Under the pieces are notes generated by a model. It worked only from the letters and a program-made list of their open reading frames with translations. It ran no database searches and was not told the DNA's origin. A stretch of DNA of 64,000 nucleotides from Sphingomonas sp. (GTDB lineage: Bacteria > Pseudomonadota > Alphaproteobacteria > Sphingomonadales > Sphingomonadaceae): positions 1,356,173 through 1,420,172 of the forward strand of contig NZ_JAFKMA010000001.1 of the NCBI RefSeq assembly GCF_017304635.1. Reading direction: 5' to 3'. Positions 33,842 through 43,220 of the stretch are shown piece after piece (the stretch's first letter is position 1; each line of letters begins with the position of its first letter). The translations under genes were made by a program, and so were the position numbers.

Positions 33842-36112
33842 CTATCGCGCGATGCCGCCGGCCGCGAGCACCGCCAGCGTCACGAGTTCGCTCGCGGTGC
33901 TGGTCATCGGCGCGATCTGGACCGGCTTCTCCATCCCCACCAGCATCGGGCCGATCACCGCGTCGCCGCCGAGCTCGCGGAGCAGCTTGGCCGAGATGTT
34001 GGCCGATTGCAGCCCCGGCATGATGAGCACGTTGGCTGGCCCCGACAGCCGCGCGAAGGGATAGTTCGCCAGCTGCTTCGGGTTGAGCGCGACGTCGGGC
34101 GCCATCTCCCCCTCATATTCGAACCCGACCCCGCGCCGGTCGAGCACGCCGACCGCGGCGCGCAGATTCTCCAGCCAGCGCCCCTCGGGATTGCCGAACG
34201 TCGAATAGCTGAGGAACGCGACGCGCGGCTCATGCCCCATCCGCCGCGCGACCGTCGCGGTCTGCTCGGCGATGTCGGCGAGCTCCTCGGCGGTGGGACG
34301 CTCGTTGACGGTGGTGTCGGCGATGAAGACGGTATGGCTCTGCCCGACCATGACGTGGATGCCGAACGGCGTGCGGCCGGGCTCGGGATCGATCACGCGC
34401 TTCACCTCGCGCATCGAATGCGCCCAGGTCCGGGTGATGCCGGTAATCATCGCATCGGCCTCGCCGAGCTGGAGCAGCACGCCGCCGAAGGTGTTGCGGT
34501 CCTGGTTTATCATCCGCTCGCAATCGCGGCGCAGGAAGCCGCGGCGTTGCAGCCGCTGGTAGAGGAAATCGACCATTCGCGGCACCAGCGGCGAGTTGCG
34601 GCTGTTGTGCACCTCGTAGCTTTCGACGTCCTTGACGCCGAGCGCGCGGAGGCGATCGTGGACGTCGTCGCGCCCGACCAGCACCGGCGTGCCGTACCCG
34701 CCCTCGCGGAACGCGACCGCGGCGCGCAGCACGACCTCCTCCTCGCCTTCCGCGAACAGGACGCGCTTGGGCTGCGCGCGCGCGCCTTCATAGGCGAGCG
34801 TCAGGACCGAGGTGGTCGGGTTGAGCCGCGCCCGCAGCGCCTGACGATAGGCGGTCATGTCGAGGATCGGCTTGGTCGCGACCCCCGAATCCATCGCCGC
34901 CTTGGCGACGGCGGCGGGCACGCGCTCCATCAGGCGGGGATCGAACGGCGCCGGGATGATGTAGTCGGACCCGAACGTGTGCCGCACGCCGTACGCGACG
35001 GCGACCTCCTCCGGCACCTGCTCGCGCGCCAGTTCGGCGATCGCGTTGGCGGCGGCGATCTTCATTTCCTCGTTGATGCCGGTCGCGCGCACGTCGAGCG
35101 CACCGCGGAAGATGAACGGGAAGCCGAGCACGTTGTTGACCTGGTTCGGATAGTCCGACCGGCCGGTCGCGATGATCGCGTCGGGGCGCGCCGCCTTGGC
35201 CAGTTCGGGGCGGATCTCCGGCTCCGGATTGGCCATCGCGAAGATGATCGGCGCCTTCGCCATGTCCTTGACCATCTCCGGCGTGACGGCCCCGGCGGCG
35301 GACAGGCCGAGGAACACGTCGGCGCCGTGCAGCGCCTCCTTGAGCGTACGCCTCTCGGTCGCGACGGCGTGCGCCGACTGCCACTGGTTCACCTTCTCGC
35401 GGCCCTGGTAGATGACGCCGGAGCGGTCGCACATCAGCACGTTCTCGTGCCGCACGCCCATCGCCTTGATGAGTTCGGTGCAGGCGATCGCCGCCGCGCC
35501 CGCGCCGTTGACCGCGACCTTGACCTCGTCGAGCCGGCGCCCGGTCAGCAGGCACGCGTTGATGAGCCCCGCCGCAGTGATGATCGCGGTGCCGTGCTGG
35601 TCGTCATGGAAGACCGGGATGTTCATCCGCTCGCGCAGCGTCTGCTCGATGATGAAGCATTCGGGCGCCTTGATGTCCTCGAGGTTGATGCCGCCGAAGC
35701 TCGGCTCCATCAGTTCGACCGCGTCGATGAAGCGGTCGACATCCTCGGTCTTCAGCTCGATGTCGATCGAATCGACGTCGGCGAAGCGCTTGAACAGCAC
35801 CGCCTTGCCTTCCATCACCGGCTTCGACGCGAGGGCGCCGAGATTGCCGAGGCCGAGGATCGCGGTCCCATTCGAGATCACCGCGACCAGATTGCCCTTG
35901 GTCGTATAGTCGTACGCCGTCGCCGGATCGGCCGCGATCGCCTCCACCGGCACCGCGACGCCGGGCGAATAAGCGAGCGCCAGGTCGCGCTGAGTCGCCA
36001 TCGGCTTCGACGCGACGATCTCGATCTTTCCCGGGCGCCCCTCCGAATGGAACAGCAACGCCTCGCGGTCGGAGAATTGCGCGGAGGTTTCGATTTCGGC
36101 TTCGTCGGACAT
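33842..36112 (-). CDS. maeB: NADP-dependent malic enzyme with phosphotransacetylase-like domain
   Basis: Oxidatively decarboxylates malate to pyruvate. 756 residues, the long form. Residues 1-430 are the malic enzyme: ALAYSPGVAVPV, GLGNLGALASKPVMEGK, FHDDQHGTAII with metal ligands, and VNGAGAAAIACTEL as the dinucleotide site. Residues 430-756 resemble phosphate acetyltransferase but in MaeB proteins serve regulation (acetyl-CoA binding). The start ATG at complement 36110-36112 gives the family N-terminus. Divergent from mutS. Confidence 0.96.
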   Translation of the reverse strand: MSDEAEIETSAQFSDREALLFHSEGRPGKIEIVASKPMATQRDLALAYSPGVAVPVEAIAADPATAYDYTTKGNLVAVISNGTAILGLGNLGALASKPVMEGKAVLFKRFADVDSIDIELKTEDVDRFIDAVELMEPSFGGINLEDIKAPECFIIEQTLRERMNIPVFHDDQHGTAIITAAGLINACLLTGRRLDEVKVAVNGAGAAAIACTELIKAMGVRHENVLMCDRSGVIYQGREKVNQWQSAHAVATERRTLKEALHGADVFLGLSAAGAVTPEMVKDMAKAPIIFAMANPEPEIRPELAKAARPDAIIATGRSDYPNQVNNVLGFPFIFRGALDVRATGINEEMKIAAANAIAELAREQVPEEVAVAYGVRHTFGSDYIIPAPFDPRLMERVPAAVAKAAMDSGVATKPILDMTAYRQALRARLNPTTSVLTLAYEGARAQPKRVLFAEGEEEVVLRAAVAFREGGYGTPVLVGRDDVHDRLRALGVKDVESYEVHNSRNSPLVPRMVDFLYQRLQRRGFLRRDCERMINQDRNTFGGVLLQLGEADAMITGITRTWAHSMREVKRVIDPEPGRTPFGIHVMVGQSHTVFIADTTVNERPTAEELADIAEQTATVARRMGHEPRVAFLSYSTFGNPEGRWLENLRAAVGVLDRRGVGFEYEGEMAPDVALNPKQLANYPFARLSGPANVLIMPGLQSANISAKLLRELGGDAVIGPMLVGMEKPVQIAPMTSTASELVTLAVLAAGGIAR

Positions 36113-36171
36113 GCGGTCGGTTTCTCCCTCATGCCCCCTTAGACCGTTCGAGCCGACCTTGTCGAAGCCCT

Positions 36172-36199
36172 GTCCTCATTTTTGGGTCCTCATTTTTGG
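36172..36199. repeat. 14-bp perfect tandem duplication
   Basis: GTCCTCATTTTTGG occurs twice head to tail (36172-36185 and 36186-36199), between maeB and mutS and about 84 bases before the mutS start. The adjoining TTCGAGCCGACCTTGTCGAA resembles a common sphingomonad intergenic repeat half. The T-runs make the site prone to slippage. Confidence 0.75.
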
Positions 36200-36282
36200 C
36201 CGTCCACAGAAAAAGACCGCGCGACGACCGGCCCGGGGCGAACGGGGTTGGACGGCGGTACGGGGTTCGCTAACCGACCGTC

Positions 36283-38880
36283 ATGGCCGACGCCGCCCCC
36301 ACCCCGATGATGGCGCAATACCTGGCGCTCAAGGCCGAGGCCGGCGACTGCCTGCTGTTCTACCGGATGGGCGACTTCTTCGAACTGTTCTTCGAGGATG
36401 CGAAGGTGGCGAGCGCCGTGCTCGACATCGCCTTGACCGCGCGCGGCGAGCATAAGGGCGAGCGCATCCCGATGTGCGGGGTGCCGGCGCATGCCGCGGT
36501 CGGCTACCTCCAGCGGCTCATCAAGGCGGGGCATCGCGTCGCGATCGCCGACCAGACCGAGAGCCCGGCCGAGGCGAAGAAGCGCGGCGGGTCGAAGGCG
36601 CTGGTCGCCCGCGCGATCGTCCGCGTGGTGACGGCGGGAACGCTGACCGAGGAAGCACTGCTCGACGCGCGCGTCGCCAATTGGTGCGTGGCGATCGGCG
36701 AGGCGGCCGGCGGCGTCGCGATCGCCGCCGCCGACGTCTCGACCGGTCGGTTCGAAGTTGTCGAAGTTGCCGCGGAACAGGTGCCGGCGGAGCTCGCCCG
36801 GCTGAGCGCGGCCGAGGTGGTGGCAGCGGAAGGCAGCGACTGGCCGGCGACATCGTTCCGCCCCCGTAACGAGTTCGACAGCGCGAGCGGCGAGGCGCGA
36901 TTGAAGCGGCTGTACGGCGTCGCGACGCTGGACGGTTTCGGGCAGATGTCGCGCGCCGGGCTGGCGGCGGCGGGCGGGCTGGTCGCCTATCTGGAGCATA
37001 TCGCGAAAGGCGCGCTCCCCTTCCTGCGCCCGCCGCGCATCGCGAGTGCCGCGCAGGCGATGGCGATCGATGCGGCGACACGCGAGAGCCTGGAACTGAC
37101 CCAGACCCAGAACGGCCAGCGCAAGGGCAGCCTGCTCGACGCGGTCGACCGCACGGTGACCGGGGCCGGCGCGCGGCTGCTCGCGGCGGACATCGGCGCG
37201 CCGCTGATGGACAAGGCGGCGATCGAGGCGCGGCTCGACCTCGTCCAGCGCTTCCACGACGACGGGGCGTTGCGCGAGAGCCTGCGCGCCACGCTGCGCA
37301 GCCTGCCCGATATCGGCCGCGCGCTCGGGCGGCTCGCGGCGGGACGCGGGAGCCCGCGCGACCTCGGCCAGTTGCGCGACGGGCTCGACGGGGCGTGGCA
37401 GCTCGGCGAACGGATCGACACGCTGGGCGACGTACCCGCGCTCCTCGCCGATATCGCGCCGCGCCTGCAAGGGCACGGCACGCTCATCGACCTGCTCAAG
37501 CGCGCGCTGGTGCCGATGCCGCCGATCGACGCGTCGGACGGCGGATACATCGCGGAAGGCTATGACGCCGCGCTCGACGAGTTGCGCGACACCGGCGCCG
37601 GCGGGCGGCGCGCGATCGCCGCGCTGGAAGCCGAGTATCGCGCCCGCACCGGTGCGGCGGCACTGAAGATCCGCCACAACGGCGTGCTCGGCTATCATGT
37701 CGAGGTGCCGGCGCGCGCCGCCGACGCGCTGATGGCGGCCCACAGCGGCTTCACCCATCGCCAGACGCTGGCCGGCGTGGTCCGCTTCAACGCGCCCGAG
37801 CTGCACGAGCTGGCGATGAAAGTTACCCAGGCGGGCAGTCACGCGCTCGCCGCCGAGGCCGCGCATCTGGAAGAACTGACCGCGACCGCTCTGGCGGGGC
37901 GGGAGGCGATCGCCGCGACGGCCGACGCGCTCGCGCGGCTGGATGTTGGCGCCGCCCTGGCCGAACGCGCGGCGGAAGACGGCTGGACTCGCCCCGCGCT
38001 GGTCGATCACGCCTGTTTCGAAGTCGAAAGTGGACGCCACCCCGTCGTCGAGGCGGCGGTCGGCAAGAGCGGCGAGCGCTTCGTCGCCAACGATTGCGGG
38101 TTGAGCGAGACCAACCGGCTGTGGCTCGTGACCGGCCCCAATATGGGCGGCAAGTCGACCTTCCTGCGCCAGAACGCGCTGATCGCGGTGCTGGCGCAGG
38201 CCGGCAGCTACGTGCCCGCGGCTCGCGCCCGGCTCGGCCTCGTCGATCGCCTGTTCAGCCGGGTCGGCGCGTCGGACAATCTCGCGCGCGGCCGTTCGAC
38301 CTTCATGGTCGAGATGGTCGAGACCGCCGCCATCCTGGCCCAGGCGACGCCGCGCTCGTTCGTCATCCTGGACGAGGTCGGGCGCGGCACCTCGACCTAT
38401 GACGGCCTCGCCATCGCCTGGGCGGTGGTCGAGGCGATCCACGAGGACAATCGCTGCCGCTGCCTGTTCGCGACGCATTATCACGAGTTGACCCGGCTGG
38501 CGGAGCGTTGCGATGCGCTGAGCCTGCACCATGTCCGCGCACGCGAGTGGAAGGGCGAGCTGGTGCTGCTCCACGAAGTGGCGGAGGGGCCGGCGGATCG
38601 GTCGTACGGGCTGGCGGTGGCGCGGCTCGCCGGCTTGCCTCCCGCGACGATCGCGCGGGCGAAGGCGGTGCTCGCGAAGCTGGAAGCGGGCCGCGCGAAG
38701 ACCGGTGGCCTCGCCGCGGGACTGGACGACCTCCCTCTGTTTGCGGCTGCGGCCGAGGCGCAGGAAGAGCAATGCGACGCGATCCGCGCCGAAGTGGAAG
38801 CGCTCGACGTCGACGCTTTGACCCCGCGCAGCGCGCTGGAAGTACTGTACCGGCTCAAGGGGCTGGCGCGGGAGGGGTGA
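36283..38880 (+). CDS. mutS: DNA mismatch repair protein MutS
   Basis: Recognises mismatches and recruits MutL. 865 residues, usual length. The mismatch-binding Phe-x-Glu lies in GDFFELFFEDA (about 31-41). The connector and lever domains follow; the ATPase has Walker A GPNMGGKSTFLRQ (about 619-631) and Walker B with VILDEVGRGTSTYDG (about 694-708), then TTHYHE-like ATHYHELTRLAE. C-terminal helix-turn-helix SALEVLYRLKGLA ends the protein. ATG 36283 chosen by alignment to the family start. Confidence 0.97.
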   Translation: MADAAPTPMMAQYLALKAEAGDCLLFYRMGDFFELFFEDAKVASAVLDIALTARGEHKGERIPMCGVPAHAAVGYLQRLIKAGHRVAIADQTESPAEAKKRGGSKALVARAIVRVVTAGTLTEEALLDARVANWCVAIGEAAGGVAIAAADVSTGRFEVVEVAAEQVPAELARLSAAEVVAAEGSDWPATSFRPRNEFDSASGEARLKRLYGVATLDGFGQMSRAGLAAAGGLVAYLEHIAKGALPFLRPPRIASAAQAMAIDAATRESLELTQTQNGQRKGSLLDAVDRTVTGAGARLLAADIGAPLMDKAAIEARLDLVQRFHDDGALRESLRATLRSLPDIGRALGRLAAGRGSPRDLGQLRDGLDGAWQLGERIDTLGDVPALLADIAPRLQGHGTLIDLLKRALVPMPPIDASDGGYIAEGYDAALDELRDTGAGGRRAIAALEAEYRARTGAAALKIRHNGVLGYHVEVPARAADALMAAHSGFTHRQTLAGVVRFNAPELHELAMKVTQAGSHALAAEAAHLEELTATALAGREAIAATADALARLDVGAALAERAAEDGWTRPALVDHACFEVESGRHPVVEAAVGKSGERFVANDCGLSETNRLWLVTGPNMGGKSTFLRQNALIAVLAQAGSYVPAARARLGLVDRLFSRVGASDNLARGRSTFMVEMVETAAILAQATPRSFVILDEVGRGTSTYDGLAIAWAVVEAIHEDNRCRCLFATHYHELTRLAERCDALSLHHVRAREWKGELVLLHEVAEGPADRSYGLAVARLAGLPPATIARAKAVLAKLEAGRAKTGGLAAGLDDLPLFAAAAEAQEEQCDAIRAEVEALDVDALTPRSALEVLYRLKGLAREG

Positions 38881-38894
38881 CGCCCCTCGCCTCC

Positions 38895-39001
38895 CGTCAT
38901 CCCCGCGAAAGTGGGGACCCATCTCCTGCTTTATCCCCGACCATTACGGGTGCGTTTGTCGATATGACGAGAGCTGGATCCCCGCTTTCGCGGGCATGAC
39001 G
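38895..39001. repeat. Intergenic palindromic repeat (GTCATCCCCGCG family)
   Basis: CGTCATCCCCGCGAAAGTGG at 38895 and CCCGCTTTCGCGGGCATGACG at the right (ending 39001) are inverted with few mismatches. ATCTCCTGC inside matches the spacer of the repeat at 308. Lies between mutS and glnD. Confidence 0.8.
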
Positions 39002-39068
39002 ATTGTGGTGTGAGTGTGGGCCTACGCAAGACGTGACGCCGCCCTCCCGCTCCCCTATCACTCCAACC

Positions 39069-41822
39069 ATGCCGTCGCGCTTTTCCACCCTGCCCAATCG
39101 CCGGGCGATCATCGACCGGCGGGCGGTCGCCGAGACGCTGGCCGCGCTGGCAGACAGCGACCGGGCGCGGCTGCGCAAGCTGGCGACGGCGGAGCTGAAG
39201 GCGGCGCTCGACGCCGGGCGTGCGGAGATCGAGCGGCGCCTGATCGCCTATCCCTCGCGCGGGCTGGAGATCGCCAACAGCCAGGCGTTCCTGATCGACC
39301 AGATCCTGCGCCTGCTCTACGATTTCACCACGCACCGGCTCTACCCGCTGAGCAACCCGACCGCCGCCGAGCGGCTGACGCTAATCGCGGTCGGCGGCTA
39401 TGGGCGCGGCGAGATGGCGCCCTATTCCGACGTCGACATCGCCTTCCTGACGCCTTGGAAGGAAACGCCGTGGCACGAGCAGGTCGTCGAGACGATGCTG
39501 TACGCGCTGTGGGACCTGGGGCTGAAGGTCGGGCAATCGACGCGCAGCCTGGACGAGATGATCCGCCAGGCCAAGGGCGACGTGACGGTGCGCACCGCGC
39601 TGCTCGAATCGCGCTACGTCTGGGGCGACGAGGCGCTGTACGAAGAATCGGCGCGGCGCTTCAAGGCGGAGGTCCAGTCCGATTCCGCGCGCGTGTTCAT
39701 CGACCAGAAGCTCGCCGAGCGCGATCAGCGCCACAAGCGGATGGGCGACACGCGCTACGTCGTCGAACCTAATATCAAGGAGGGCAAGGGCGGCCTGCGC
39801 GACCTCCACGCGCTGTTCTGGATCGGCAAGTATGTCTATCATGTCGAGCGCGCGACCCAGCTCGTCGACGCCGGGCTGCTGACCGAGGCCGAATATGCGC
39901 AGTTCCACCGCGCCGACAATTTCCTGTGGGCGGTCCGCTGTCACCTCCACGCGATCGCGCGGCGGGCGGAGGACCGGCTGACCTTCGACATGCAGCGCGA
40001 GATCGCCGAGCGGATGCGCTTCGCCGACCGGCCCGGCAAGTCGCGGGTCGAGCGGTTCATGCAATATTACTTCCTGCAGGCGAAGGCGGTCGGCGACCTG
40101 ACCGGGGTGTTCCTCGCGCACCTCGACGACAAGTTCGCCGCGCGCGGGTGGCGGTTCGGCCTGCCGCGGCGGCGGCGTCCGTCAAAGCTGCATGGCTTCG
40201 TGCTCGATCGCGGGCGGCTGGCGCTGCCGCGCGACGATTTCCTGGCGGAGCAGCCGACGCGACTGATCGAGATGTTCGTGCTCGCCGACCGCCACGGGCT
40301 GGAGATCCATCCGCTGGCGATGCGGGCGGCGGCGCGCGATGCGAAGCTGGTCGACGACATCCGCCGCGATCCGACTGCCAACGCGCTATTCCTCGAGGTG
40401 CTGACCAGCCGGCACCAGCCCGAAATCACGTTGCGCTGGATGAACGAGGCCGGGGTGTTCGGCCGCTTCGTGCCCGATTTCGGCCGCGTCGTCGCGCAGA
40501 TGCAGTTCGACATGTACCACCATTTCACGGTGGACGAGCACACGATCCACGCGATCGGCCTGCTCAGCCGGATCGAGAATGGCGAGCTGAAGGACGACCA
40601 CCCGCTCACCCACGTCATCATGAAGCAGATCGCGTCGCGCCGCGTGCTGTACGTCGCGGTGCTGCTCCACGACATCGCCAAGGGGCGCGGCGGCGACCAT
40701 TCGGTGCTGGGCGCGGAAGTGGCGGAGCGGCTGTGCCCGCGCTTTGGGCTGACCCCGGCCGAGACCGAGACGGTGGCGTGGCTGGTGCGCTGGCACCTCC
40801 TGATGTCGGCGACCGCGTTCAAGCGCGATTTGTCGGATTTCAAGACGATCCTCGATTTCTGCGAGCGGGTGCAGAGCGTCGAGCGGCTTCGCCTGCTGCT
40901 CGCGCTTACCGTGGTCGACATCCGCGCGGTCGGGCCGGGGGTGTGGAACGGGTGGAAGCGCCAGCTCCTCACCGACCTGTTCGAGGGCGCGGAGGAAGTG
41001 CTGCGCCTCGGGCACAAGCAGAAGGGGCGCAGCGAGCGCGTCGCCGCCAAGCAGAAGGTCGTCGCCGCGACGCTCGGCTGGGACGACAAGGCGTTCGCGA
41101 AGATCACGCGGCGCCTGCCCGAATCCTATTGGGTGGCGGAGCCCGACGACGCGCTGGTCGCCAACCTGAAGCTGGTCGCCGCCGCCGGCGACGCGCCGCT
41201 GTCGATCGCGACCGCGGTGGACCGGGATCGCGGCGCGACGTTGGTCACGATCTACGCCGCCGACCATGCCGGTTTGTTCTACCGCATCGCCGGCGCGATC
41301 AGCATGGCCGGCGGCAACATCATCGACGCGCGCATCCACACCACGCGCGACGGCATGGCGCTCGACAATTTCCTGGTGCAGGACCCGCTCGGTCGCCCGT
41401 TCGACGATGCCGGCCAGCTCGCCCGGCTCAAGCGCGCGATCGAGGACGCGCTGGCCAACCGCACCAAGCTGACCGACCGGCTCCAGGCGAAACCGCTCCC
41501 CCGGCTGCGCGCCGATGCCTTCGCGATCAGCCCGGCGGCATTCATCGACAACCACGCCTCGAACCGCTTCACCGTGATCGAGGTCAACGCGCGCGACCGC
41601 CCCGCCCTGCTCCACCAGCTGGCGCACGCGCTGTTCCAGTCGAAGGTGACGATCCATTCGGCGCATGTCGCGACCTATGGCGAGCGCGCGGTCGATACCT
41701 TCTACGTGACCGACCTGACCGGCGACAAGATCGACTCGAGCGCGCGGGTCAAGTCATTGGAGAAACGGCTGGTCGAGGCGGCCGCCGGCGAGTCCTCGCG
41801 GCCAGCGACGCAGGCGGCCTGA
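39069..41822 (+). CDS. glnD: PII uridylyltransferase / uridylyl-removing enzyme
   Basis: Senses glutamine and modifies PII proteins to control nitrogen assimilation. 917 residues with the four expected domains: nucleotidyltransferase (VGGYGRGEMAPYSDVDIAF, metal Asp121 and Asp123), PII-binding region, HD hydrolase (LLHDIAKGRGGDHSVLG, about 541-557) and two ACT domains (TIYAADHAGLFYRIAGAI and VIEVNARDRPALLHQLAHAL). ATG 39069 is chosen because upstream in-frame codons are unlike the family. Followed by a VOC gene 30 bases on. Confidence 0.96.
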   Translation: MPSRFSTLPNRRAIIDRRAVAETLAALADSDRARLRKLATAELKAALDAGRAEIERRLIAYPSRGLEIANSQAFLIDQILRLLYDFTTHRLYPLSNPTAAERLTLIAVGGYGRGEMAPYSDVDIAFLTPWKETPWHEQVVETMLYALWDLGLKVGQSTRSLDEMIRQAKGDVTVRTALLESRYVWGDEALYEESARRFKAEVQSDSARVFIDQKLAERDQRHKRMGDTRYVVEPNIKEGKGGLRDLHALFWIGKYVYHVERATQLVDAGLLTEAEYAQFHRADNFLWAVRCHLHAIARRAEDRLTFDMQREIAERMRFADRPGKSRVERFMQYYFLQAKAVGDLTGVFLAHLDDKFAARGWRFGLPRRRRPSKLHGFVLDRGRLALPRDDFLAEQPTRLIEMFVLADRHGLEIHPLAMRAAARDAKLVDDIRRDPTANALFLEVLTSRHQPEITLRWMNEAGVFGRFVPDFGRVVAQMQFDMYHHFTVDEHTIHAIGLLSRIENGELKDDHPLTHVIMKQIASRRVLYVAVLLHDIAKGRGGDHSVLGAEVAERLCPRFGLTPAETETVAWLVRWHLLMSATAFKRDLSDFKTILDFCERVQSVERLRLLLALTVVDIRAVGPGVWNGWKRQLLTDLFEGAEEVLRLGHKQKGRSERVAAKQKVVAATLGWDDKAFAKITRRLPESYWVAEPDDALVANLKLVAAAGDAPLSIATAVDRDRGATLVTIYAADHAGLFYRIAGAISMAGGNIIDARIHTTRDGMALDNFLVQDPLGRPFDDAGQLARLKRAIEDALANRTKLTDRLQAKPLPRLRADAFAISPAAFIDNHASNRFTVIEVNARDRPALLHQLAHALFQSKVTIHSAHVATYGERAVDTFYVTDLTGDKIDSSARVKSLEKRLVEAAAGESSRPATQAA

Positions 41823-41852
41823 TCGACGACATTCTTGACGGGGAGACTGACG

Positions 41853-42236
41853 ATGCCGGTACTGGGAATGGGCGGTTTCTTCTTCCGGGCGACGGACCCC
41901 GACGCGCTGACCGCGTGGTATCGCGATCACCTGGGCGTCGGCGCGGGTTGCGCGGCGGAGGGCGCGGGCGAGGCCGATGCCTATAGCTGGCAGGTGCAGG
42001 GCGGGCCGCTGGTGTTCGCGCCGTTCAAGGCCGACACCGATTATTTCGCCGCCGACAAACAGTTCATGCTCAACCTGCGCGTCCGCGATCTCGAAGGCAT
42101 GATCGCCAAGCTGCGCGCGGCGGACGTCGAGGTCGTCACCAAGCCCGAATGGAACGACCCCCATGTCGGGAGCTTCGCGCGGGTGCACGATCCGGAGGGA
42201 AATGCGGTCGAACTGTGGGAACCGCCCGCGGGCTGA
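41853..42236 (+). CDS. VOC-superfamily (glyoxalase-like) protein
   Basis: A 127-residue single-domain protein with the paired beta-alpha-beta-beta-beta fold. GGFFFRATDPDALTAWYRDHLGV (start: FFFRATDPDALTAWY) and the C-terminal ARVHDPEGNAVELWEP are the recurring motifs; the closing Glu is a metal ligand in active members, while the first-position His is not evident. ATG 41853 follows GGGGAGA. Its stop directly abuts the convergent DUF2891 gene. Function unknown. Confidence 0.85.
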   Translation: MPVLGMGGFFFRATDPDALTAWYRDHLGVGAGCAAEGAGEADAYSWQVQGGPLVFAPFKADTDYFAADKQFMLNLRVRDLEGMIAKLRAADVEVVTKPEWNDPHVGSFARVHDPEGNAVELWEPPAG

Positions 42237-43220
42237 CTAAACGTCCGGGCCTATCGCCAGCAGCGCGAAGGTCGCCAGCCAATGCTCGCCCATGTAATCG
42301 TCGCCGATATGCGGTAGCGCGGCGGCGAGATGCACGTCGGCGATCGCCCGCGCCGCCGCCGGGTCGGGCAACGCGTCCGCCAGTTGCCGCCAGCACCAGG
42401 CCCGGCTGAGGTTGACGCCGTCGATATGCGCGAGCCGTCCGTCGCTGCGATCGGTCACGACGGCGGGCGTGCGCAGGCACGCGGTCGCGTCACCGAACGG
42501 ATCGGGCAGGTATGCCGCGAACCAGTCCGCGAACGCGGCGGAGTCGAGGGCATTCCGCATCAGCACCGCCTCGCACAACGTCGCCGACAGAAAGTCTTCG
42601 CCGCTCGGCTCCCACGGTCGCGCGTCGCGGTCGTCGCCATACCATTGCCCGGCCCGAGCGCCGATCGCCTGCGCGAGCGGTCGGTCATGGTCGCGCGCCC
42701 ACGACAAAGCGAGCGTCAGCGCGAAGGCCGTATTGGCGTGCGTTCCCGCGCGCACCGGATAACCCAGCCGCGGCAGATACTTGGCGAACCGGTCGGCAAA
42801 CGCCCGCGCGAGCGGCGCCAGCGCCTCGCCCCATGCGCGCTCGGGCCGGCGCGCCAGTTCGCCGTGCAACGCCAGTAACCACGCCCAGCCATAGGGCCGC
42901 TCGAAACCGCCGGTATAGGGTCGGTCGAGATAGGCCAGTTCGGCCGCCGCGCGCGCCGGGGTCAGCATCGTGTCCGCCAACGCCTCGATCGCCGGTCGTT
43001 CGGGCAGGTCGGGAAACAGCCGCGCCAGTCGCATCACCTGCCACCAGCCATGGACGCAGCTATGCCAGTCGAAACTGCCGTGAAAGATCGGATGAAGCTC
43101 GCGCGGCGGCACCAGGTCGTCCGGCCCGGTCAGCACCTGGTCGAGCTTGTACGGCCATTCGCGTGTCAGATGGCCGAGCGTCAGCGTGGCGAAACGCGAG
43201 GCGGTGGCGGCGTCGAGCAT
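42237..43220 (-). CDS. DUF2891 protein
   Basis: A 327-residue soluble protein matching DUF2891. Marks are PIFHGSFDWHSCVHGWWQV (about 44-62), with several His/Cys, FERPYGWAWLLALHGEL, and EDFLSATLCEAVLMR. The alpha-rich repetitive layout is like a six-hairpin (alpha/alpha) barrel. It is the last gene of the minus-strand 5-oxoproline cluster, with its start codon sharing one base with the stop of the DUF979 gene (TGATG). No enzymatic role is established; association with oxoprolinase and DUF969/979 is the main clue. Confidence 0.85.
   Translation of the reverse strand: MLDAATASRFATLTLGHLTREWPYKLDQVLTGPDDLVPPRELHPIFHGSFDWHSCVHGWWQVMRLARLFPDLPERPAIEALADTMLTPARAAAELAYLDRPYTGGFERPYGWAWLLALHGELARRPERAWGEALAPLARAFADRFAKYLPRLGYPVRAGTHANTAFALTLALSWARDHDRPLAQAIGARAGQWYGDDRDARPWEPSGEDFLSATLCEAVLMRNALDSAAFADWFAAYLPDPFGDATACLRTPAVVTDRSDGRLAHIDGVNLSRAWCWRQLADALPDPAAARAIADVHLAAALPHIGDDYMGEHWLATFALLAIGPDV

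Noticed and set aside
36190-38922. 910-codon minus-strand open frame opposite mutS
   Set aside because: Antisense to mutS, whose motifs are all in place; no protein family resemblance.
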